DNA of 64,000 bases from Lactarius indigo (Eukaryota > Basidiomycota > Agaricomycetes > Russulales > Russulaceae), in contig JAFKAC010000057.1 in NCBI GenBank assembly GCA_025766275.1, positions 124,001 through 188,000 on the forward strand, in the 5' to 3' direction. The position numbers were made by a program, and so were the translations under genes. The notes below the pieces were generated by a model that saw nothing but the letters and a program-made list of their open reading frames with translations, was not told the DNA's origin and did no database searches. Of the stretch, positions 1 through 8,300 are shown piece by piece (positions within the stretch are counted from its first letter, which is position 1; the number at the start of each line of letters is the position of its first letter).

Positions 1-153
1 CATCTGCAACCATTTGCCCTGTGGGTGTACGTATCAGGTGTATAACCTTGTTTTCTACGTATTCCCTGACTACATGGTGCTTGATCAGAATGTGCTTGGA
101 ACGTCTCCCAGTGACAGGGTTGAGAGCTAGGTCCACAGCACCCTTATTGTCAC
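1..153 (-). pseudogene. Copia Pol C-terminal fragment (RNase H end), severed from 15604-19793
   Basis: Read on the minus strand from position 148, the frame gives a DNKGAVDLA motif followed by RRSKHI and a histidine-rich stretch. This is the usual C-terminal part of a Ty1/Copia RNase H domain. The other half ends at 15604 with a PLHCD motif, so joining GAC at 15606-15604 to AAT at 148 restores one open frame across the outer Gypsy insertion. The 5 bp gtcac at 149-153 is the target-site copy. The fragment runs off the left edge, so the Copia stop codon and 3' LTR are outside the window. It is a separated piece with no start of its own. Confidence 0.85.
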
Positions 154-672
154 TGTCACGTTTTGGACTTTTGGTATTGTGGTACGACGACTTCTGAGGA
201 CCCTTACTGTACCGGTTGCAACTACGGCGGTAAGGTATATTAGTTGCGGACTTAACCACGGTGATACGGTAGTGCGATAGGCGATACGGTACGATAGCTG
301 ACTGATGACAGACGCCACTAATACTGGTAGTAGTGGTACTAGGATTGAGTTACTTACGCGATACGTTGGACGCTACCTACTGTGACTCATAGCAGCGCTT
401 GAAAGCCTGCTCGACTTGTATTTAATCTGTCTCGTGAAGACCAAGATACGCCATCTTGGTCTTCTTGAATCGTCACTTGTTTCATTCTACTTCTTCGCAT
501 CTATAAGGCTTCCGACTTCGTTCGTTGAAGCACTCAAGAGGCTTGCCGGTGTACCTTCGCGTATTCATCAAGGCAAGAGCACGGACTTCCAAGTCGTCGT
601 GCCGGTTGCATATCGCTAAGTTGTTATCGCCATCCCGGGCTCAAGTCGAGCTAACGTCGTGACGACGTTACA
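154..672 (+). repeat. 5' LTR of outer Gypsy element
   Basis: This 519-bp LTR matches 15085-15603 with one C/T difference seen by eye (225 versus 15156). It starts TGTCACG and ends GTTACA. It carries a TATA-like box and a 12-bp inverted repeat near its middle (see 419-464). Confidence 0.95.
419..464 (+). promoter_or_regulatory. LTR core promoter and hairpin with predicted RNA 5' end
   Basis: TATTTAA at 419-425 is a TATA-like box. A perfect 12-bp inverted repeat, gaagaccaagat (436-447) and atcttggtcttc (453-464), is separated by 5 nt. If transcription starts at A453, 34 nt from the first T of the box, the first 11 nt of the RNA are exactly complementary to the primer site at 675-685. The same geometry recurs in the inner element. 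The start site is inferred. Confidence 0.7.
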
Positions 673-674
673 TT

Positions 675-685
675 AAGACCAAGAT
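675..685 (+). other. Self-priming primer binding site of outer Gypsy element
   Basis: AAGACCAAGAT starts 2 nt after the 5' LTR and is the exact reverse complement of ATCTTGGTCTT at 453-463. Tf1/sushi-group Gypsy elements prime reverse transcription with the folded-back 5' end of their own RNA through an 11-nt match of this kind. I did not recognise a conventional tRNA 3'-end match here. Confidence 0.75.
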
Positions 686-690
686 ACATC

Positions 691-2745
691 GTGGCTGTAA
701 CAACCAGAGACCAGTGGACCAGTTTTCGTCCATACTCACTCCCAAGAAGAGGAGAACGTAACGTCCCTACGCGCTTTTTGCAAGCTGCTAGCTGGAGGGA
801 AAGACAAGAGGAAACAGGATACTTTGTCGAGTTCAACGGACCTAGCAGGTTCCGCCCAGTTGAGTTCAACTTCGATCACTTGTGTTGGGTGGAAGTTACG
901 TGGAACCCCATAGACTCCCAGTGGGACGTCATCAGACCAGCAGGACCCAGATACCGTTGTGACATCGACGCACGGGAGCTCAATAGTAGAGCAGATTGGG
1001 GCCCCATCGACGGGCAAATACAAGAACACTCCACTGGAGAGGTAGTATCAGAAGAATCGGAGGAAGAGCAGGATAGCCAAGAAAACGAGGGAAGTGAAGG
1101 ACGGGAGCCAAATCAAACCGAAACCAGCGGAGGAGCCATACAAGATCTCCTCATCGAGCGAGCTGAGTCCGCACACATCACAGAGCCAGAACCAATTCAC
1201 ATCAGATCACCAGCAATCATGGCCACCCTAACGCAAGCAATGGAAGAAGTCGCAATCGAAGAAGAACGCGCCATAAGAGCGGAGGCAAGAGACATTCTCA
1301 TGCCCATCAATCCGGAAACCGGAGTACGAATGACCGCAGACGACGCAGCAATATTCAGGGCCATAGGATCCGACAGAGGAGACCCCCCATCCGGACGACG
1401 ACCAGCGTTAGAACTCCCCCCAGGTATGGGAGGACCTAACGGCGATCCACCACCCCCACCCGGAGGAGGTGTCCCATTTGATATACGCAGAACCGAACCA
1501 CCCAGAGGACCACCCGCTGGACCGCCAGGCGGTGGAGGTGGAGGAGGAGGAGGAGGTGGTGGAGATGCCGGAGGAGGACATCACAACGAAAAACTAACCA
1601 GCGAGCCACCCTCTATTTTCGACGGAGACAGACTCAAAGTAGACCAATTCCTCACACAGTGGCACGTCTACTGGGGCATGAATCTAGACGCCCCCATCAT
1701 GCGCAACGATTATAGGAGATGCCTCCTATTTCTTTCATACATCAAAGGCGGAGCGGTCAGCGAATGGGTTTTATCCTTCCTGAACTGGCTCAATAGACAA
1801 ATACAACGAGGGATCAGCCCCTACACTCGCGACCTATGGGACGCCGTAGCCGACGGATTTAGCCAGCGGTTCGAGAATACGCTGGAACGGGAACAAGCAC
1901 AAGCCATACTAAGAAAGGGGTTTAAAATGACCGGAGAAGATATTGACAAGTACATCAATGATTTTGAACAGCTCGCACGAAAGGCTCACTACCGCCTCAA
2001 CGAACCACAAACGATCGACCTCTTTACATCGGGCCTACCGAGGGAACTGTTCAAAAATGCGTTCCAATTTGACGACCCAATCACGTTCGACGACTGGAAG
2101 AGAGCCGTACTCAAACGGCAGAAGAACTACATTCATCTCAAAGCCAGGCTCAACGAGTACAAGAATACCCCTACGCAGCCAAAGAAGCAAACCGGCAACG
2201 CAGGATGGACACTCCCGCAGAACATACCGCAGAACAACCCCTGGGCTATGGATACCTCGGCCGATCGTGCCAAAGTACGCCTGGCGGGATCTGAAGATAT
2301 AGACTTCAACAAATTGCCCCATCGAGACTGGCAGGCACCCCCGTTCCCGCCTAGAGGAGGGCCAGGAGCAAGGGGTCGAGGAAGAGGAGGATCGCGACGA
2401 GACCTAAGGAACGTCCTCTGTTATAATTGCGATGCCCCGGGTCACCTCTCACGAAATTGTCCATACCCGCGACAGCAGAGACCGTGGCAGCAGAATGCGC
2501 CAACAAGTAGTCGAAGGACCGAAACCACGGGTTACCCTCCGGGACCCGTATCACAATACGAGCCATCACTACCGGGGTATATGTCCCCAGCGCCAAGCAC
2601 AACACCCATGCCGCAGATCAATATGGCAAAGACGGCAGGAGAGCAAGCCAAAGAATGGCTTACGCAGGTAGCCAATAGCACGGATGAAGTAAAAGACCTC
2701 ATCCTTCAGGACCTATGGGGAAAAGAGGGTTTTCGGGACGCCTGA
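691..2745 (+). CDS. gag: Gag polyprotein of outer Gypsy element (apparent GUG start)
   Basis: This 684-residue frame encodes the retrotransposon capsid/nucleocapsid. It has an acidic Glu/Ser-rich segment around residues 115-150, a glycine run near residue 280, a capsid-like central domain, and one CCHC zinc knuckle (CYNCDAPGHLSRNC, near residue 577). It is colinear with the inner Gag (10051-12051). The start is unusual: the conserved N-terminus (AVTTRDQWTSF versus ATVNTRDQWTSF) begins at GTG 691, a TAA lies in frame at 652-654, and I see no ATG between the predicted RNA start (453) and about 1219. The context is favourable, with A at -3 and G at +4. Gag ends at TGA 2743-2745, and pol overlaps it in the -1 frame. 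Confidence 0.85.
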   Translation: MAVTTRDQWTSFRPYSLPRRGERNVPTRFLQAASWRERQEETGYFVEFNGPSRFRPVEFNFDHLCWVEVTWNPIDSQWDVIRPAGPRYRCDIDARELNSRADWGPIDGQIQEHSTGEVVSEESEEEQDSQENEGSEGREPNQTETSGGAIQDLLIERAESAHITEPEPIHIRSPAIMATLTQAMEEVAIEEERAIRAEARDILMPINPETGVRMTADDAAIFRAIGSDRGDPPSGRRPALELPPGMGGPNGDPPPPPGGGVPFDIRRTEPPRGPPAGPPGGGGGGGGGGGGDAGGGHHNEKLTSEPPSIFDGDRLKVDQFLTQWHVYWGMNLDAPIMRNDYRRCLLFLSYIKGGAVSEWVLSFLNWLNRQIQRGISPYTRDLWDAVADGFSQRFENTLEREQAQAILRKGFKMTGEDIDKYINDFEQLARKAHYRLNEPQTIDLFTSGLPRELFKNAFQFDDPITFDDWKRAVLKRQKNYIHLKARLNEYKNTPTQPKKQTGNAGWTLPQNIPQNNPWAMDTSADRAKVRLAGSEDIDFNKLPHRDWQAPPFPPRGGPGARGRGRGGSRRDLRNVLCYNCDAPGHLSRNCPYPRQQRPWQQNAPTSSRRTETTGYPPGPVSQYEPSLPGYMSPAPSTTPMPQINMAKTAGEQAKEWLTQVANSTDEVKDLILQDLWGKEGFRDA

Positions 2746-4856
2746 ACCCGTCAGTCTGGGTGAGGGCTTTACAATGTAATTCTGTAATTGTGACAACGCG
2801 CTATCGATCCCTGCGAATTCCAGTGACTGTCCGAACGAATTACCAAACGACTGAAACAAACGCCTTGGTCGACTCCGGAGCGACCGACAACTTTATCAAG
2901 CCAAACATGGCAGCTCGGGCCGGAATCCCGATACAGCCACTACAAACGCCTCGCAAAATATGGAATATAGACAACACAGAAAACAAAGCTGGGTTGATCA
3001 CTCATTACGCTAATCTGGAAGTAAAAACACGGGGACAGATAAAAAGGATGACCTTCCTGGTCACGGACCTCGGAAGCGAGGACATGGTACTCGGATATCC
3101 ATGGCTTAGTGCCTTCGAACCCACTATCAGCTGGGCTACCGCAACCACACACCCGGACGTACAACCCGTAGTGCTAGCCACTACGGAGAACCTACTCACG
3201 ATACCTACTATTCGCGCTCTAATCACCGCGGAGAAGGAAGCCATTGTACAGGAGTTACATGAAGAAACCTTCGCCCGAGCTACGACTTCGACGGAGTTGG
3301 CTATATCGGCAAAGCAACAGCAAACGGCAGCTGAACTGCCCGCAGTATACGCCGAATTTAGTAACCTTTTCAACGAGCAGGCCTCACATCGCTTCCCCCC
3401 GGCACGGCTGTGGGACCACGCAATCGACTTCAAACCGACAGCGCCGGCCGCTATAGACTGCAAGATATACCCCATGACGCAAAAAGAAGAAGGCGAACTC
3501 CAAGAATTCTTGGAGGAAAAGTTGAAGCAGGGCTACTTACGCCCTTCCATATCCCCGTACGCGTCGTCCTTTTTCTTCATTAAAAAGAAGGACGGAAAAC
3601 TACGCCCGGTACAGGACTATCGGGTCATTAATTCTCACACCATTCGAAATCAGTACCCACTACCGCTAATACAAGACCTCATTCTCGACCTCAGCAACGC
3701 CCACATATATACGAAGCTCGACATCCGCTGGGGGTACAACAACATACGCATTCGTGATGGCGACCAAGAGAAAGCAGCCTTCAAGACCAAATTCGGCCTT
3801 TTTGAACCGACGGTTATGTTCTTTGGCCTCACTAACTCCCCGGCGACCTTCCAGACCATGATGAACCACATCTATCGCGACACGATAGCCAAACACGAGC
3901 GACTGGGCACTACGATACGTGTTTACATGGATGATATCGGTATCGCGACTCACTTCGAACACGACCTAGCTGCCCATATCTCTGCGGTTCGTGACGTATT
4001 ACGGGTAGCAACGGAACACGACCTCTACTTCAAGCTCGAAAAATGTCTATTCCACCAACCGCGGATGGATTACCTGGGGGTAATCCTTGAAAAGGGGGTG
4101 ACCCGCATGGACCCCGTAAAAGTCCAAGGCATCAAAGACTGGCCCACGCCAACGAAAGTCAAGGACGTGCGGTCCTTCTTGGGCTTTTGCAACTTTTATC
4201 GCCTTTTCATCCGAGGTTTCGCAACCCACGCCAAACCACTCACCAAATTAACGCGAAAAGATGAAGAGTGGAGGTGGACCGAAGAAGAGGACAAGGCTTT
4301 TAACACCTTGAAACGTCTCGTAACCGAAGAACCAGTACTGGCACACCCCGTACTCCAAGACCCATTCGAGCTGGAAGTTGATGCCTCGGGCTACGCGGTG
4401 GGAGCCGTACTACTACAAAAGAAATCTGACGGAAAGCGACACCCCATAGGCTATTACTCTGCAACGCTCTCGGAAGCAGAGCGAAACTATGACATTTATG
4501 ATCTAGAACTACTCGCGATCGTCAAAGCCCTGAGAAATTGGAGACCATTACTAGCCGGGGCACCACATAAAATCAAAATCTACTCCGACCACTTGAACCT
4601 ACAATACTGGAAGTCGCCACAGAAAATTAGCCGGCGCGTCGCTAGGGAAGTGCTCGAACTCTCCGAGTATGATTTTGAAATCCATCATATTAAGGGAAAG
4701 AACAATGGAAGAGCCGATGCGCTATCACGGCGACCAGACTACGACCAAGGAGTGGAGGACAACAACGAAGTAGTAGTGCTACCCCCGGAGGTGTTCGTCC
4801 GAACCCTCAACATGGCAAGAACACTAACCCTCGACCCGTACTTCCTGCAACCGCGA
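2715..4856 (+). pseudogene. pol: Outer Gypsy Pol, first part (protease, reverse transcriptase, RNase H)
   Basis: This part encodes an aspartic protease with a DSGATDNF active site, a reverse transcriptase with the catalytic YMDDIG motif, and an RNase H starting at EVDASGYAVG. The frame is -1 relative to gag and overlaps its end. It is interrupted after TSD position 4856 by the inner element, and the open frame running on to 4898 is LTR read-through. The remainder of Pol resumes at 12517. Up to the break there is no stop and it aligns closely with the intact inner Pol. It is classed as a pseudogene because the reading frame is physically split and the second part carries stops and a deletion. 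Confidence 0.9.
2727..2733 (+). promoter_or_regulatory. Probable -1 ribosomal frameshift site between gag and pol
   Basis: In the Gag frame the sequence reads G GGT TTT, which fits the X_XXY_YYZ pattern. It lies in the 31-nt gag/pol overlap, and Pol is in the -1 frame. The inner element has the same heptamer at the same place. A second candidate, G GGA AAA at 2718-2724, is not conserved in the inner element. Confidence 0.65.
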
Positions 4857-5302
4857 TGTAACGCCGTCACAGCGTTAGCTCGACTAGAGCGTAGATGAAG
4901 GCGACTTAGATAACTTAGCTGGTCACGCCCAGAGACGTATGGCACGAAGGCTTTATCCTAGATGTTCGAAGACACTAGTTATGACGATGGCTCTACTCCA
5001 ACGTAGAGGCGAAGAGAATTCTCGAGACAGAAAGTGACGATTGAAGAAGACCAAGATGGCGTATCTTGGTCTTCCGCAGCTACCTTAAATACAAGAAAAG
5101 CAGGCTTTCAAGCGCTGCTATGAGTCACCGTACCGTAGCGTCCAACGTATCGCGTAAGTACCGCAATCCTAATACTACTACTACCTGTACTAGGATCGAG
5201 TCATCTCCCAACGCCTAACTCCTACCGTAAACTCCGAGTCCGTGACTAATATACCTTACCGCCGTAGCCACAACCGGTACAGTAAGGGTTCGAAACGTAA
5301 CA
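4857..5302 (-). repeat. 3' LTR of inner Gypsy element
   Basis: This 446-bp LTR (TGTTACG...GTTACA on the minus strand) appears identical to 12071-12516. It has the same TATA-like box and 12-bp hairpin arms (5046-5057 and 5063-5074) as the outer LTR. Confidence 0.95.
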
Positions 5303-5305
5303 TCA

Positions 5306-5315
5306 CCCCTCTTCT
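5306..5315 (-). other. Polypurine tract of inner Gypsy element
   Basis: On the minus strand AGAAGAGGGG lies just before the 3' LTR and is followed by TGA. This is the expected position of the plus-strand DNA primer. Confidence 0.7.
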
Positions 5316-5332
5316 AGCGTGAGGCTCCAGAC

Positions 5333-8300
5333 TCACTGAAAGTCACGGGCGATCCACTCCCGCTGCTCGTCCTCAATCCGTCGGAATACGTCGGCGCGCT
5401 CTAGACGGTACACGCAGTCCATCTTGTCTTCACGAGCGACAAGGACCATGCCGCGAAGTTGGCGGATGCGTGCCTGCAAACGCGACTCCTCATGGGCTGC
5501 GGCGCGATACCGTGTCACCTCCGCAACCAGGGATTCATCCCCTATGCGGTTAAATGCGCGGTCCGTAAGCTTGTCGGCGGCGAGGATGACGAGATCCTCG
5601 TGGGCGATGAAGGCGCGATTCGCAGCCGAGAGGCGAGGGGCGGCGTAAAGGGGTTTGCCGTAAAGATAGGGAGATCCCGGGATTACTCCCAGGACAAAAG
5701 GGTTCGCACCTCCAACGATCTGCACATGACTCGCCTGCAACTCTACTCCGTCCGGCCCGGTGATGGGGAAGTGAATGTGATGGGGCTGTCGATTCGCCCG
5801 GAACCCTTCAGGCGCGAGGACCTGCGCCGGGTCGTCGTCTCGCGTAATGGGGGTGTGTAATGCGACGCCGGGCAGTCGCACACGTCCTCGAGACATGGGG
5901 GTTCCGTCGGTGTGCAAGAGCCACGGGGTGATTCCGGGATTAGCAGAGTCGCGGTTCGTTCGAAGGAGGGGGTGGCTGACCGGGTAGTAATCTCCGTCGT
6001 CAGAGTCAGTTTGGTCCGGCATCGCTGCCTGCGCTGCCGCAACTCGCTCAATCTCTCCTGCGCCAACCTCAACTGTTCTCTGGCCCACTCCTGAGCCGTC
6101 CTCCGCCAGGCCTCCTCCGCTTCCGTCTCCTCCCGGTCCTTCGTTAGATCGATCGGTCGGGAAAATTCCCCTAGTACCGATAAGAGCGTCGTCTGGGGGG
6201 ATGATTGCGATGGGTTCCCGCGCTCCGTTGTCGTCTCGGAAGATGTGAGCGACGGCAGGCTGCTGCTCGTCGTCGGGCTGGCGCGCGGGGTTTGGGAACC
6301 TCTGTAGGAGGCTAGCCCATTCTTGAGCGGTGATATGCCCCGTTCGCACGTTTGCAGGTGTGTACGGAGTGAGTTGGACCGCTGGAACCACGGTTTCTTC
6401 GTCGTCTTGGATGATGGCGGCGGCGTCTTGTGCGACTTGGTCGAGGAGGATCGCCGTGGTGACATGTCTGAGGGGAGAAGTGGGCATAGAAGTAAAGGTG
6501 GATCGGATGTAGGAGTGATACTCTCCCTGGCGTTCTTCGATGGCGCTTTTAAGCCTTCGTGCGGTCGTTCGGGCCGCTTGGTAAGCCTCTATTGCTGCCG
6601 GGGCAAAGACATCGTCCTTATCAACCCACTGATTCTCCGAGTCCGGGTATCCCTTCCATTTGATGAGGTACTGGAGTTTCTTACGGCGGCCGAAGTGCCG
6701 TGAGTCTAGAACTGCCTCCACCTCGTATTCTTCTTCTCCTTCCACAAGATCCGGTGGCGGTCGAGGGAAATTTTCGCCATGCATAGTCGTGCTTTTGTAC
6801 GGCGTGAGAAGATCTATGTGAAACACGGGGTGGATGCTCCACTGCGTGGGAAGCTCGAGGCGGTAGTTATATGGGGACATCACCTGGACTACTTTGAAAG
6901 GACCGTGGCGTCGCGCCGCAAGCTTTGCCGTAGGTTGATTGGTTCGAAGGTGTTTTCCTTCTAACCACACTTGGTCGCCTATTTGATATTTCGGAGTGCT
7001 TCGATGTTTCACCCAGCTATCCTGGGCCTTCTTGATAAGGGTCTGGGCCAGCTGCCGCGCTTCCTTGAGCTGTGTGAGTCGAGTGACGACGCGTGGAATA
7101 GGGGATGGCTTATCCGTCCAATCAGCTGTCGGGTCATAGCCCATAAGCAGCATAAAGGGCGATTGCTTTGTGTGCTCGTGGGGCCAATTGTTGTGAGCGA
7201 ATTCTGCTATGGGGAGGTATGCCGCCCAGTTATCTTGACGTTCGTTGGCCCAGAATCGCAGATACTGTTCCAGCCACTGATTGGTTCGCTCCGATTGTCC
7301 ATCCGTTCGTGGGTGATACGCTGTGGAGACGTTTTGTTTGATGCCTAAGATCCGACAGACCTCTTTGGTGAACTTCGATGTAAATCGGGGGTCGCGATCA
7401 CTAATGACTTTACGCGGTAATCCGAACCGTTTGAATACGTGAAGAACGTACAGGGTGGCCGTTTCTTCTGCAGTAATTTCTTCGTTGCACGGGATAAATA
7501 TCGACGCCTTGCTGCAGTCGTGATCTGTAATGGTGAGAATACTGTCATAGGACTGAGACACTGGTAGTTTGGTGATAAAGTCCAACGCGATGGTGTGGAA
7601 AGGAGGGGCATCCATTACTGCAGTGATGGGGTGTAACGGTGCGTGCGTTGGTCTTGTGTTGACTTTGTTTCGCTGACAGTCCGCGCATCCTGAGACATAT
7701 TCGTACACATCTCGGCGGATTCGTGGCCACCAGTAGTGTCGCTCCACGATTCGTTGGGTTCTGCTGATGCCGGGGTGTCCGTGAACAGGGAGGTCATGGT
7801 GGTCGTGTATTATTGTCCTGTACGCGGACATTGGTCCAGTGACTACCAATCGTCCGTCCTTGTACCATTCTCCTTCTATTTTCTTCAGTTGGTGGGCGTC
7901 GACCCATGCCTGGACGACCTTTGGATCTTGCCGTCGCCTCGGCGTTTGTAGTAGCGGGTGTATTTCCAGGGCGCGGGCCGTATTAGCGGCTCGTACGAAT
8001 ACTTCAGGAGGTAAGACTACCACACCTTCGTTGTCTCCCTCTCCCTGGTCGTAGTCCGGCCGCCTGGATAAGGCATCTGCCCTACCGTTGTTTTTTCCCT
8101 TGATGTGATGGATCTCGAAGTCGTACTCCATTAATTCTAATACTTCTCGAGCGACTCGTCGGCTGATCTTTTGTGGGGTCTTCCAGTACTGGAGATTGAG
8201 GTGGTCCGAGAATATTTTGATCTTATGTGGGGATCCCGCAAGTAGGGGTCTCCAGTGCCTGAGAGCCTTGACGATGGCTAGGAGTTCTAGGTCGTAGATG

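Noticed and set aside
416..619. 67-codon frame inside the Gypsy LTR (also at 15347-15550)
   Set aside because: It lies wholly within the LTR across the TATA box and hairpin; both copies exist only because the LTR is duplicated. No protein-level evidence.
2718..2724. GGGAAAA as the gag/pol slippery site
   Set aside because: It fits the pattern in the outer element but the inner element reads GGGGAAA there. The GGGTTTT heptamer 3 nt further on is conserved in both.
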